The notes: a model not told the origin generated them from the sequence alone. Positions 9,500 to 18,131 are shown, counted from the first letter of the stretch. The stretch: 64,000 bases of DNA from Bacteroidota bacterium (GCA_030706405.1 JAUZOO010000005.1:248001-312000), one strand, 5' to 3'. Numbers and translations are program-made.

Positions 9500-9528
9500 T
9501 AAAAATGTAATTCATAAATAAAAACTTC

Positions 9529-10620
9529 ATGAAAGACCTTCTTCATAAAAAAAGCCTCGAAAAAGATGACATTATTGCCCTTCTCTCGGCCAATGAAGAA
9601 GATTCGCGCAAGCTATTCGAACGCTCAGCTGAGATTAAAGAAAAATACGTTGGTAACAAGGTCTATTTCCGGGGATTAATCGAATTTTCCAATATCTGCG
9701 GGAAAAACTGTTATTATTGCGGCATCAGGGCTGGAAATGCAAATGTTGAACGGTATAACCTTACCGACCAGGAAATTCTCGATGCTGCCCGTTTTGCGTA
9801 CGAAAACCGTTATGCTTCGGTAGTCCTGCAGTCAGGAGAACTGGCTAACGAGACTTTCATCAGCAGGATTGAATACCTTCTTTCTGAAATTAAAAAACTT
9901 TCCAATAATGAATTAGGAATTACACTTTCGGTAGGAGAACAAACCGAAGAAACCTATCGACGCTGGTTTAGTGCCGGTGCTCACCGATACCTGTTACGGA
10001 TCGAATCGACCAACAGATCCTTATTTGAAGGAATTCATCCGCAGAACGAAAATCACAGCTTCGATACCCGCATGAAAAGCCTTTACAGCCTCAAAAAAAC
10101 CGGCTACCAAGTGGGTACAGGCGTTATGATTGGCCTCCCCTTTCAAACCCTCGAAGATTTAGCCGACGACCTCCTGTTTATCCGCGAGTTCGACACCGAT
10201 ATGGTTGGTATGGGGCCGTACATTGAGCATCCCGATACTCCTCTCTTTGAATACAACCATCTTCTGTTACCTCAACGGGAGCGTCTGCAACTGGCATTCA
10301 AGATGATTGCAGTTTTACGCATCATGATGAAAGATATCAACATTGCCGCGGCAACGGCGTTGCAAGCGATTGACCCGATGGGGCGGGAAAAAGCTATAAA
10401 ATTAGGTGCAAACATCATCATGCCCAACATTACACCGGGCAAATACCGCAACAGCTACAAATTATATGAAAATAAACCCTGCACCGACGAAAATCCCGAC
10501 GATTGCACCAACTGCCTCGAAGCCCGCATCAGCATGACTGGAAATACCATTGGGTATAACGAGTGGGGCGATTCGAAACATTTTAAACTAAAGAAGAATA
10601 AGCAAAAGGATGACAGGTAA
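9529..10620 (+). CDS. hydE: [FeFe]-hydrogenase maturase HydE (radical SAM)
   Basis: Radical SAM enzyme acting on the organometallic iron precursor made by HydG. It has 363 residues with the CxxxCxxC cluster motif at Cys57, Cys61 and Cys64 (CGKNCYYCGIR), the GGE-like region around SVGEQTEE, and a Cys-rich C-terminal stretch CTDENPDDCTNC of the kind seen in HydE for an auxiliary cluster. It directly follows hydF, probably as one transcript. The gene ends at the start of a repeat-containing gene-free stretch. Distinction from BioB and PylB relatives rests on the hydF linkage and the overall match. Confidence 0.96.
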   Translation: MKDLLHKKSLEKDDIIALLSANEEDSRKLFERSAEIKEKYVGNKVYFRGLIEFSNICGKNCYYCGIRAGNANVERYNLTDQEILDAARFAYENRYASVVLQSGELANETFISRIEYLLSEIKKLSNNELGITLSVGEQTEETYRRWFSAGAHRYLLRIESTNRSLFEGIHPQNENHSFDTRMKSLYSLKKTGYQVGTGVMIGLPFQTLEDLADDLLFIREFDTDMVGMGPYIEHPDTPLFEYNHLLLPQRERLQLAFKMIAVLRIMMKDINIAAATALQAIDPMGREKAIKLGANIIMPNITPGKYRNSYKLYENKPCTDENPDDCTNCLEARISMTGNTIGYNEWGDSKHFKLKKNKQKDDR

Positions 10621-10701
10621 GAGAGAATACCTGGAACCGTCTTTCTCTACCAATATTATTCACTACGGAAAATTTACCAGATTTATAATTTATCGTCTAC
10701 A

Positions 10702-10816
10702 CTTAGGATGATAGACAGACCTTGCTTAGGTGCAAGGATCGTCTATGCTTAGGAGCAAGGAGCATCCATGCTTAGGAGCATAGACAATCCCTGCGCCTAA
10801 GCATAGACAATCCACT
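10702..10816 (+). repeat. degenerate 23-bp tandem repeat, five units
   Basis: Units begin at 10702, 10725, 10748 and 10771 with CTTAGG and at 10794 with CGCCTAAG, exactly 23 bases apart. Units 2-5 each hold a small dyad flanking the core: TTGC-TTAGGT-GCAA, ATGC-TTAGGA-GCAA, ATGCT-TAGG-AGCAT and TGC-GCCTAA-GCA. Units 4 and 5 also share GCATAGACAATCC. Changes at one arm are partly matched at the other. No spacers of CRISPR type and no mobile-element gene lie nearby. Confidence 0.75.
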
Positions 10817-10907
10817 CGCCCAATAGTGGATACTGCAAGTATTAAAATTTTATTTCGAACGTTTTATAATAAGCCGATTCAACGCTTTTTGTTAACGAAT
10901 TACGACC

Positions 10908-10971
10908 CAATCCGGAGTCAAATGACCTTTAAGGACATTGACTCTGCTATCTTATTGTTGGGTATAAACTA
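10908..10971. repeat. imperfect long hairpin
   Basis: Outer arms CCCAAT and ATTGTTGGG enclose GAGTCAAATGACC / GGACATTGACTC. It may form a folded RNA end for the hydE transcript, since no simple terminator with a T-run follows hydE. Pairing is imperfect. Confidence 0.4.
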
Positions 10972-11003
10972 TCATAGAACACCTCGTTGAACAAACTTAC
11001 CAA

Positions 11004-11030
11004 AAACAAAAAAGCCCCCTCGCGGGAGCT
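11004..11030 (-). terminator. terminator of the PorP/SprF gene
   Basis: On the minus strand AGCTCCC-GCGA-GGGGGCT (one G-U pair) is followed by TTTTTTG. It lies 27 bases after the stop of the 11057-12028 gene. Confidence 0.85.
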
Positions 11031-11056
11031 ATATTTAAAATCTGTAATATCCAATT

Positions 11057-12028
11057 TTACCGGTGCAACCACCTCATACGGCTTGCATTATCACCAAATT
11101 TGTATGCCACCATAATTTCGTGCGAGCCAAAACTATGTTTTTGAATGCTGGTAAGATTATAATCGAAGGCATAACCGAAGTGATATTTATCTACAGTAAC
11201 ACCGGCCATGAGGATAAAAGCACTTCCGGTACGGAACGATAAGCCTGCCCAATACTGATCGTTGATATAATATTTGGCACCAATATCGAGCTGATAATTA
11301 AACTGATTGGTAACCTTTAATAACATATTAGGCTCAATGGCACTCTCTCCAAATTCGTAACGGTAACCTCCGGTAATGTAATAATGGCGGTACAGTTTAT
11401 AATTCTTATCCACATCTTTTCCAAACTTTAAATATGCCTGCAACAACTGATCCACCGAAAGGCCTGCATAATAGGTTGGCGTAGAATATACAGCTCCAAA
11501 GCCCATATCGGGAATGAACATATTTAACGCGTTGTTATTGATGTAGCTATCGTCAATCTCGGTTTTGATCTTACTTCTGTCGATGGCAAACTGCGACAAT
11601 GAAGCGGAAAGAGCCATAGATAAAGTACCTTCGCCCATAGGCATGTGATAAGCGTAGGTAAACTGGCCCCCGGTACGGTTTATAAGCCCGCTCTGATCGT
11701 TATAGATATAACCACCTAATCCAACGCGGCCACTGGTGTAGCGGTTTAACATTTTTCTGCGGGCAGAACCTGACCTACGCACAAAATTGTTTTTAAGAAC
11801 ACGCGTCTGGTAACTAACCAAATGCGTTTTAGGCGAATTGGGTAGCCCCAGCCATTGTTCGCGGGCTGTAAGATTTACAGCCGAATACCCGTCAAGACCG
11901 GCATAGGCTGGGTTAATCAAAAACCCGTTAAATAAATACTGACTAAAAAGCGGCAATTGCTGGGCCTGTAGCTCCTTACCCGAAAGTAATGCCATCAAAA
12001 ACACCAGAATTAATATTTGCTTTTTCAT
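11057..12028 (-). CDS. PorP/SprF family type IX secretion membrane protein
   Basis: Outer-membrane beta-barrel protein of 323 residues with signal peptide (MKKQILILVFLMALLSG, cleaved near LQAQ). The mature start QQLPLFSQYLFNGFLINPAYAG is the hallmark of the PorP/SprF family, and barrel strands continue to FGDNASRMRWLHR. Members such as SprF are needed for secretion or surface display of partner proteins with type B C-terminal sorting domains. The gene directly upstream on the same strand encodes such a protein, so the two are probably a dedicated export pair. A -7 promoter box also lies before this gene. This is an accessory PorP paralogue; the core PorP of the organism need not be this one. 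Confidence 0.93.
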   Translation of the reverse strand: MKKQILILVFLMALLSGKELQAQQLPLFSQYLFNGFLINPAYAGLDGYSAVNLTAREQWLGLPNSPKTHLVSYQTRVLKNNFVRRSGSARRKMLNRYTSGRVGLGGYIYNDQSGLINRTGGQFTYAYHMPMGEGTLSMALSASLSQFAIDRSKIKTEIDDSYINNNALNMFIPDMGFGAVYSTPTYYAGLSVDQLLQAYLKFGKDVDKNYKLYRHYYITGGYRYEFGESAIEPNMLLKVTNQFNYQLDIGAKYYINDQYWAGLSFRTGSAFILMAGVTVDKYHFGYAFDYNLTSIQKHSFGSHEIMVAYKFGDNASRMRWLHR

Positions 12029-12082
12029 CGTTTTGTCGTTTATATTGTTTGTACGTTTTAAGGCTTAATCCCTTTCACGATA

Positions 12083-12090
12083 CAAATATA
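12083..12090 (-). promoter_or_regulatory. -7 promoter box before the PorP/SprF gene
   Basis: Minus-strand TATATTTG fits TAnnTTTG and lies about 55 bases upstream of the start codon. No clear -33 TTTG at the right distance was found. Confidence 0.45.
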
Positions 12091-12200
12091 TCTCTATTTG
12101 AATTACTATTTTTAAGCTAATAAACTCATTTTTAAACGTTATAACCGGCAGTGCAAATGAGTAAAAAACGCAACTGGTAAAAAGGCTTCTATCTTCAAAG

Positions 12201-13223
12201 CTACCTTACAATAGTAATGATGCCTGTTTTGGGTTCCGACCCGTCATGTACGTCTATGACGTAGAAGTACGAATCCATAGGTAATGGCTTTCCTTTGTAA
12301 TTTCCGTCCCAACCGGTTTCGGGCAAGCCATGTTTGCTCTGATAAACCATACGTCCCCAACGGTCGAATATTTCTACGGAAACATTGTCAAAATCCTTCA
12401 TCCATGCCACGTTCCAGGTATCATTATCGCCATCGCCATTAGGTGTAAACAGGTTAGGCGTATTGTTAAGAATATCCTGACAGGTTTTAATTTTTATAGT
12501 ATCGGCATTAACACAATTGTTGCTGCCTGTAACTTCCACGTTTATGTATTTACGACCGGCACCAACCTGTATGGTTTGTGTGGTCAGGTCGTTGTATGAC
12601 CATTTGTATTTAATCCCTTCGGGCCCTGCATCGAGGGTAAGCAGCTCTGCTCCACAAAGGGATGTATCCTTGCCAAGGTAAACCTTAGGCAATTCTTTTA
12701 GTACCAGATTAGTTGAATCCGTTGCATGGCAACCGTTTACATCGGTAGCGTGCAAAACATATTTTCCGGCATCGGTAACCGTAATGGTACGGGTTGTAGA
12801 GCCGTTATTCCAAGTATAAAACACATAATTACCCTGAGGCCCAAGCTCTATGGACTGCCCACGGCATATTGCGGTATCTTTAACAAAATTAAGGGTAGGT
12901 ACCGATACCAATACCGAACCTGCCGATGGCGTAGCGGTACAGCCAATAGCTGTATGCTCGGTTACTTTAAGGGTTTTTACCCCGGCTACATTATCCCACC
13001 GCACATCGATGGAGTCGTTATAGTTAGCAACGATGGTACCGCCTCCGGCAATATTATTAACAAACACTTGCCATTGGTAAACCGAACCTTTCTGCCCGGT
13101 AACTTTATAACGAACCGTGCTTCCGCCGCAGGCTAAGGGCAGACTCACGGTCTGCCCCTGTGCCTGCGCCAGGAAGCTTATCAAGCATATCCAAAGACAT
13201 ACTATGCGGTTCATTTTATTCAT
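12201..13223 (-). CDS. secreted protein with gliding-motility type B C-terminal sorting domain
   Basis: 340 residues with signal peptide (MNKMNRIVCLWICLISFLAQAQG). The body contains PKD/Ig-like repeats: YQWQVFVNN, FVKDTAICRGQSIELGPQG, and a second copy GKDTSLCGAELLTLDAG. The last 90 residues, from NTPNLFTPNGDGDNDTWNV through VEIFDRWGRMVYQS to SYFYVIDV, are the CHU_C / type B sorting domain recognised by the type IX secretion system. The product is therefore exported to the surface or medium. It sits between the PorP/SprF-like gene and two secreted paralogues on the same strand. It ends EPKTGIITIVR, a tail resembling that of its upstream neighbours. Confidence 0.93.
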   Translation of the reverse strand: MNKMNRIVCLWICLISFLAQAQGQTVSLPLACGGSTVRYKVTGQKGSVYQWQVFVNNIAGGGTIVANYNDSIDVRWDNVAGVKTLKVTEHTAIGCTATPSAGSVLVSVPTLNFVKDTAICRGQSIELGPQGNYVFYTWNNGSTTRTITVTDAGKYVLHATDVNGCHATDSTNLVLKELPKVYLGKDTSLCGAELLTLDAGPEGIKYKWSYNDLTTQTIQVGAGRKYINVEVTGSNNCVNADTIKIKTCQDILNNTPNLFTPNGDGDNDTWNVAWMKDFDNVSVEIFDRWGRMVYQSKHGLPETGWDGNYKGKPLPMDSYFYVIDVHDGSEPKTGIITIVR

Positions 13224-13279
13224 TTGTTTTGTTTATAGCTTACTTAAACTACGTTGTAAAGATATAATTATTTAAGCTA

Positions 13280-14185
13280 TTATAAGTTCTTGATATGTTC
13301 GATTATACCAGTCTTCGGAGCAGGCATGATATAAATGGCTGACGTTTTAGCCTTAGTTGCAACAGCCGTCAAATCTACCGCATTGGTTGTCAAATCAGTT
13401 GCATTCATAGCCTTATAAGATATTCTATCCCAAAGATTATTGAGCGTAATTTGATATCTTGTAGCTCCGGCTGCAATAGTCCCAGCTGCATCTAAGTCTG
13501 CCTGAGCGAAAGAAATCTGGTCAGTCTTATTTACTACCTGATAATTTAAAGTAGTAGTACTCATGGCAGTTCCATCAACTTTATACGCCTTAACAGTAAC
13601 GGTAAAATATAATGGAAACTTTGCTGTTACTAAAGAAAAATCATATTTAATAGTATAATTAAGAGCTCCGGTTCCACAATAAACAAGAGCAGTATCAACA
13701 TCATTAATTGCTGGCACACCTGGTTTAGCAATTACATTAATACCTAAAGTTCTATTATTACCATCGCAACCGGATGTTGCGCTGACTTTCGGTACTGACC
13801 TTTCTAAGACATCGATGCTGACATTTTGAGCGGTATTAGGAAAAGTAGCAACAACCATAGTATCCGGATAATACGAACCTGTACCACCTATAGCTACAGG
13901 AGTTAAAGCGCCACCAACAGCTGTGTTTAATGTAACCCCGGTAGGAACCCATTTAAAACCGGAAAGACTAAAATAACTTGAGTGTTTAATTGCATTATCA
14001 GGATGAACAAAATATGGAAGTTTTGCCCCAATAGTAACAGTATCTGCGATTGACGCAGTGTCACTAGTTATTACTTTAAGTGTGGGCAAACTTGCAATCT
14101 TACCAGTTTGTGCAAACGCTCCACTACCAGCCACCATAAACATAGCGGCTACTGCGATCGATTTTAAAAAGTTAATCTTTTTCAT
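13280..14185 (-). CDS. unrecognised secreted protein, paralogue of the next gene
   Basis: 301 residues with a clear signal peptide (MKKINFLKSIAVAAMFMVAG, cut near GAFAQ). The mature protein is Thr/Val/Ala-rich, probably beta-sandwich, with no enzyme motif. It shares with the 14258-15154 product the segments (I/V)PY(F/L)V(H/Y)PD, a mid-region E(R/K)S-x-P pattern with Cys, an LG(I/L)xV(I/V)A stretch, and a C-terminus APKTGIIEHIKNL against APVTGPIYHLANQ. The two are thus distant tandem duplicates. Position upstream of a type B sorting-domain protein and a PorP/SprF protein suggests a surface structure component; that is inference. Confidence 0.85.
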   Translation of the reverse strand: MKKINFLKSIAVAAMFMVAGSGAFAQTGKIASLPTLKVITSDTASIADTVTIGAKLPYFVHPDNAIKHSSYFSLSGFKWVPTGVTLNTAVGGALTPVAIGGTGSYYPDTMVVATFPNTAQNVSIDVLERSVPKVSATSGCDGNNRTLGINVIAKPGVPAINDVDTALVYCGTGALNYTIKYDFSLVTAKFPLYFTVTVKAYKVDGTAMSTTTLNYQVVNKTDQISFAQADLDAAGTIAAGATRYQITLNNLWDRISYKAMNATDLTTNAVDLTAVATKAKTSAIYIMPAPKTGIIEHIKNL

Positions 14186-14213
14186 CGTATTGTGTTTTAA
14201 TTGTTTTTGTTTT

Positions 14214-14253
14214 AATATAGGTAGAATCTCAAGATTAAAATTCTACCTATATT
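14214..14253. repeat. intercistronic hairpin between the two secreted paralogues
   Basis: Inverted repeat AATATAGGTAGAAT / ATTCTACCTATATT, 14 bp with a 12-base loop. On the transcribed (minus) strand it is followed by an A-rich stretch, not a T-run, so it may shape relative expression or RNA stability instead of ending transcription fully. Confidence 0.6.
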
Positions 14254-14257
14254 TATT

Positions 14258-15154
14258 TTATTGATTAGCTAAGTGATAAATAGGACCGGTAACAGGAGCT
14301 TTAAGAACTGTATAATCAACACTTACCGATGAAGATGGTGCAAAATAACCACCTGCTGCACTAATATCTTTACGAGACACTCCATCAGAAACATAAGTAA
14401 TAGTAAGAGTATATTTACCCCAGCTATTAAGTTTAGTGGCACCTAAAGCAGTTGTTATGTCTGAAGCAGTAATCACTCCAGTAGTAGCAACGTTTAATAC
14501 TTTATCTGAAAACAAGGTAGAGACAGTTCCATTTAATGGCACAAATGTCATTGTTGCTTTTACCTTAACATTAGGTGTAGTTAATGCGCTTACTGCTGCA
14601 TCTAATGATTGAGTTAGGGTATAAGTAGGAATAGTAACCCCTAGACTTCCATTAGTTCCACTTGCACAAGTAGTAGCAGCAGGCACAGAAGCGGCTGTAA
14701 CATTAGGAGCTGCAACTACAGTTAATCCAATAGAAGTTGTTGACCCTGGACATGCTCCTGAACTTTTTTCCTGAATCTGCAAAGAGCCCGTAGCACCTGC
14801 ACTTCCTGTAATACTAAGAGCTCCATAGTGGATTGTTGGAGCAGTTGTCGAACTAACAGTACCGGGAATAGTCCAAACAAATGAGGAAACTAAATTAGTA
14901 GTATTACTAGCATCAGTACCAGGAGCCCATGTTGGATTTAAATCTTTATCAGGATACACAAGATAAGGAACAATAGTTCCTTTAGTTACTAAATCTGTTG
15001 CCCCAGTTGCACCTCGACCTACACTATCCAATGCTGTAGTTGTTGCAGAAATGGTGACATTAGCAGGTAACGCTTGGGCATTCGCCCCCACTAACCCTGC
15101 TACCAAAAAAGTAGCGGTGAAAAGTAATCGTTTGATTGTTCGGTTCGTTTTCAT
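14258..15154 (-). CDS. unrecognised secreted protein, first gene of the export locus
   Basis: 298 residues with signal peptide (MKTNRTIKRLLFTATFLVAG, cut near ANAQA). The mature chain is very rich in Thr, Ser, Ala and Val with few charged residues, as in surface fibre or adhesin-like proteins, and contains two Cys-bearing stretches (GACPGSTTS and TTCASGTNG). It is the paralogue of the following gene and shares its C-terminal P-x-TG-x-I-x-H pattern. It is the most upstream gene of a four-gene minus-strand set that ends with the PorP/SprF protein. A receiver-only regulator gene lies directly upstream. Function unknown. Confidence 0.85.
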   Translation of the reverse strand: MKTNRTIKRLLFTATFLVAGLVGANAQALPANVTISATTTALDSVGRGATGATDLVTKGTIVPYLVYPDKDLNPTWAPGTDASNTTNLVSSFVWTIPGTVSSTTAPTIHYGALSITGSAGATGSLQIQEKSSGACPGSTTSIGLTVVAAPNVTAASVPAATTCASGTNGSLGVTIPTYTLTQSLDAAVSALTTPNVKVKATMTFVPLNGTVSTLFSDKVLNVATTGVITASDITTALGATKLNSWGKYTLTITYVSDGVSRKDISAAGGYFAPSSSVSVDYTVLKAPVTGPIYHLANQ

Positions 15155-15202
15155 AATTATTTAGATTTAAGTTGTTGTTAAATATTTATTTCACGTTAAA
15201 TT

Positions 15203-15583
15203 TCAATGGATTAATTCGGTTTCGGTATAAGGAGCAATATGCCGCAGCAATTCGTCCACTTCCACCGGTTTTACAAGGTAATCGCGCACCCCCAGTTCGT
15301 AGGCCTCATCGATAAACATTTGGTCGTCTAGTACTGATACGACAATTACCGGAATTTGTTTTCCCCTGAGTTTTAACTCCTTCAAAAAATCCACCCCCGA
15401 CATTACCGGCATACACATATCGAGCAAGATAAGCGTTGGGTTCATGTTGTTAAGCATCTCAAGGGCCTTTACTGCATTGTGCGCTTCGCTAACCTCAATA
15501 TCAAAGTCCTCCAGTATTGCCCGGAATAACACCCGATTGGTATAGGAGTCGTCAACTATTAATATATTGGTTCGCATGCACAT
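15203..15583 (-). CDS. stand-alone receiver-domain protein
   Basis: 126 residues forming one REC domain: ILIVDDSYTNRVLF at the start, the phospho-acceptor in LILLDMCMPVMSGVDFL, VVSVLDD and the Lys of DYLVKPVEVDEL. There is no output domain. A second in-frame Met two codons on (MRTN) could be the true start. It lies 49 bases upstream of the secreted-protein locus on the same strand, so it may be co-transcribed with it or control it through protein contacts; neither can be shown from sequence. Confidence 0.9.
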   Translation of the reverse strand: MCMRTNILIVDDSYTNRVLFRAILEDFDIEVSEAHNAVKALEMLNNMNPTLILLDMCMPVMSGVDFLKELKLRGKQIPVIVVSVLDDQMFIDEAYELGVRDYLVKPVEVDELLRHIAPYTETELIH

Positions 15584-15833
15584 TGTTTTTCAGTTTAAAC
15601 CCCGTTCCAAAAATCACTTCGGGATGCAATTTCAGTACATACAAATTTAACGTGGCAAAGAACGTTGTTTTTAAGCTCAATCGCTCAATTTAGGATAAGG
15701 AGAGCACGCAACATAAATGAGTAAAAGTAGCAAAACTATTAGCTATTTATGATTGACGAGTGTTGAGCTACATTCATGTTCAATATTGATATTCAACAAC
15801 AAATTACCTAAAACAGCACTCTTTGGTATTCAA

Positions 15834-16481
15834 TTACAACTTAACCCAGTTATTTTTAATGGCAAGGGAAAGCAAGCCTGCCGTATTGTTGGTATTGGTT
15901 TTCTGGTATAGCGAAGCCCTATGATTGGTTACTGTACGTAAACTAATAAAAAGTTTATCAGCTATTTCCTGATTTGAATGACCTTGCGCAATTAACTGCA
16001 ACACCTCAAGTTCTCTCTTTGAGAGCTGGGCGATAGCATTAGCGGGAGTTTTAACGTTAACATACTTTTGTGTGAAATAAGGTAAAAATTCTTCCGAAAA
16101 GAAAGGTTTATCCTGCGCAATAACCTGTAAGGCTTTATCAAGTCTTACTTTATCAATATTTTTAATTAAGAACCCTTTTACTCCGGCTTCGATCATCGCT
16201 TCGAGCGAAACTTCGTCCTGATTTGAAGAAAGTGCAACCACTTTCAGATCGGGCAAGATACCCAAAGCCCGGCGTGTAGCCTCGGCACCATCAACGTTTG
16301 GCATATTAATATCCATTAACACAATATCAACAGGCACAGTTTCCAACATATCTAAAAAATCCTGTCCGTTGACGGCTTCTCCGGTAACTTCTACGTATTT
16401 AAGCTTATTAAGGACGAAAATTAAGCCTTTCCGGAAAAATTCATGATCGTCAACTACGATAATCTTAAGTTTTGGTCCCAA
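15834..16481 (-). CDS. LuxR/NarL-family response regulator
   Basis: DNA-binding response regulator of 215 residues. An N-terminal receiver (IIVVDDHEFFRKGLIFVL, acceptor Asp in DIVLMDINMPNVDGAEA, Lys in KGFLIKNIDK) is joined to a C-terminal LuxR-type helix-turn-helix (LSKRELEVLQLIAQGHSNQEIADKLFISLRTVTNHRA). The organisation is that of NarL. The receiver ends with IKN in place of the more usual KPx after the Lys, common in this subfamily. No kinase gene is adjacent; the nearest targets by position are the receiver protein and the T9SS export locus downstream. Confidence 0.94.
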   Translation of the reverse strand: MGPKLKIIVVDDHEFFRKGLIFVLNKLKYVEVTGEAVNGQDFLDMLETVPVDIVLMDINMPNVDGAEATRRALGILPDLKVVALSSNQDEVSLEAMIEAGVKGFLIKNIDKVRLDKALQVIAQDKPFFSEEFLPYFTQKYVNVKTPANAIAQLSKRELEVLQLIAQGHSNQEIADKLFISLRTVTNHRASLYQKTNTNNTAGLLSLAIKNNWVKL

Positions 16482-16539
16482 TTGTCTAATCCTTTTATTT
16501 TGACGGGTAAAAGTAATTATTTTTTACGTTTTTTTAGAC

Positions 16540-16581
16540 AAAAAGAAAGGACTTTCCAAGTTTTTAAACCTAAAAAGTCCT
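16540..16581 (-). terminator. terminator of hydG
   Basis: Minus-strand stem AGGACTTT / AAAGTCCT (16548-16581) with an 18-base loop, followed by TTCTTTTT. It lies 18 bases after the hydG stop. Confidence 0.8.
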
Positions 16582-16598
16582 GATAGATATTGTACAAC

Positions 16599-18020
16599 TT
16601 AAAAGTATAAGTCGCGCTTTCCCTGTTTAATCAAGGCCAAACGTTCAATAAGCCTTTGTTTAAATTGCGGATCATCGAATTCAGTAAGTTTCTTTTCGAT
16701 GAGCTGATACCCTTTTTCCTTGGTTGCGGGCGGAGCATAATCTTCGAGATATTCGGCCAAGGTAAGCATGGCGTTGGGCTGACAAAACCGTTTGATAAAC
16801 CCGGGCACTGAAAATTCCATAAAATGCTCTCCTGTACGGCCCATGCGGTAACACGAAGTACAGAAGGATGGAATAAGCCCACGGCCAATGAGTTCGTCCA
16901 TAATTTCGTTAAGCGGACGGTTATCGTTAATCTGAAATTGTTCTTTTTCAAGATCCTGATTTTCGGCCATATCCGTATAGCCTTTAATCTGAATATTGGT
17001 ACCGCCGTCGATTTGTGACACTCCAAATTTGAGTACTTCATCGCGTACAGCGGATGGTTCGCGGGCTGTAAGAATCATACCGGTATAAGGAACGGCCAGA
17101 CGGAGAATGGCTACCAGTTTGGTAAAATCGGCATCGCTTACCAGATGAGAACGATCAATATTAAGGTTAGAGGCATTTTGAATGCGGGGAAACGATATGG
17201 TATGAGGCCCCACGTTATAAACAGCCTCAAAATGGTTCACATGGCGTACCAATCCCAGCACTTCGAAGCGCCAATCGTACAATCCCAGCAGTGCACCAAT
17301 GCCCACATCATCAATTCCGGCTTCCTGGGCGCGGTCGAGAGCTGTGAGCCGCCAGTTAAAATCGCGTTTCATCCCGCCAAGGTGTACCTTGCCATAAGTT
17401 TCCTCGTGGTAAGTTTCCTGAAATATCTGGTAGGTACCAATCTTTGCTTCGTGAACAGTTCGAAACCCGTCGATATCGAGCGGTGCAGCATTAATATTGA
17501 CACGGCGTATTTCGCCATTACCACTTTTTACGCCATAAACGGTGCGGACGGTTTCGGCAATAAATTCGGGATTATACCGCGGATGTTCGCCATAAACCAG
17601 TATCAGCCGTTTTTGTCCGGCATCTTCGAGTACTTTTACCTGAGCTGCAAGGTCGTCGAGGGTAAGGGTGGAACGCTTTTGTTGTGTATTCCCGGCACGG
17701 AAACCACAGTAAGAACAATTATTAACACACAGGTTACCAACATACAACGGAGCAAACAACACAATCCGTTCACCATAAATACGTTGCTTTAACTGATGGG
17801 CTCCTTCCTTGATTTCTTCGATCAATTCGGGGTCGGTGGTTTGTACAAGAAGTGCTGTTTCCTGTAAGGTCAGCCTGTTCTTATCGAGCGATTTTTGAAT
17901 TATATCGCGAACCTGTTGCTTTTCCGGCTTAGCCTGATTAATAAAATCCCAGATTTCGACAGGGTCGATGAACGGTTTCATCCGCTCGTCGGGGATGGAA
18001 TATTTTTGCGGGTGGTACAT
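16599..18020 (-). CDS. hydG: [FeFe]-hydrogenase maturase HydG (tyrosine lyase)
   Basis: Radical SAM enzyme that cleaves tyrosine to p-cresol and dehydroglycine and makes the CO and CN ligands of the H-cluster. It has 473 residues. The SAM cluster motif CVNNCSYC has Cys98, Cys102 and Cys105. The C-terminal auxiliary-cluster motif is C-x2-C-x22-C, beginning CTSCYRMGRTGEHF, and distinguishes HydG from thiazole synthase ThiH. It follows rex on the minus strand with a 111-base gap that holds a nested inverted repeat. hydF and hydE are in a separate plus-strand group 6 kb away. Confidence 0.97.
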   Translation of the reverse strand: MYHPQKYSIPDERMKPFIDPVEIWDFINQAKPEKQQVRDIIQKSLDKNRLTLQETALLVQTTDPELIEEIKEGAHQLKQRIYGERIVLFAPLYVGNLCVNNCSYCGFRAGNTQQKRSTLTLDDLAAQVKVLEDAGQKRLILVYGEHPRYNPEFIAETVRTVYGVKSGNGEIRRVNINAAPLDIDGFRTVHEAKIGTYQIFQETYHEETYGKVHLGGMKRDFNWRLTALDRAQEAGIDDVGIGALLGLYDWRFEVLGLVRHVNHFEAVYNVGPHTISFPRIQNASNLNIDRSHLVSDADFTKLVAILRLAVPYTGMILTAREPSAVRDEVLKFGVSQIDGGTNIQIKGYTDMAENQDLEKEQFQINDNRPLNEIMDELIGRGLIPSFCTSCYRMGRTGEHFMEFSVPGFIKRFCQPNAMLTLAEYLEDYAPPATKEKGYQLIEKKLTEFDDPQFKQRLIERLALIKQGKRDLYF

Positions 18021-18050
18021 TAATTAAGTATTAAGTAATGAGTACTACGT

Positions 18051-18100
18051 AGTGCGAAACTAAAATAGCGGGTTGCTCCGGATAGAACAACCTTCGCACT
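18051..18100 (-). promoter_or_regulatory. nested inverted repeat in the rex-hydG gap
   Basis: AGTGCGAA (18051-18058) pairs with TTCGCACT (18093-18100), and GGTTG (18071-18075) with CAACC (18088-18092), so the right arms are contiguous and the left arm carries a 12-base bulge. It would form a stable structure in the leader of hydG. No T-run follows on the minus strand, so it is not a standard terminator. Confidence 0.45.
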
Positions 18101-18131
18101 TACACGCTCAATACATATTATTAACAATAAA

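Larger units (their letters stand above)
10621..11056. other. gene-free convergent intergenic region with repeats
   Basis: 436 bases between the ends of hydE (plus) and the PorP-like gene (minus), with no supported coding frame. It holds a 23-bp degenerate tandem array (10702-10816), an imperfect long hairpin around 10908-10971, and a terminator for the minus-strand gene at 11004-11030. Confidence 0.85.

Noticed and set aside
10702-10816. CRISPR array
   Set aside because: The period of 23 bases leaves no room for spacers, units are degenerate and no cas genes are in the window.
17145-17792. Open frame of 215 codons on the plus strand
   Set aside because: It lies wholly antisense to hydG, whose catalytic motifs are intact; the product has no recognisable features.
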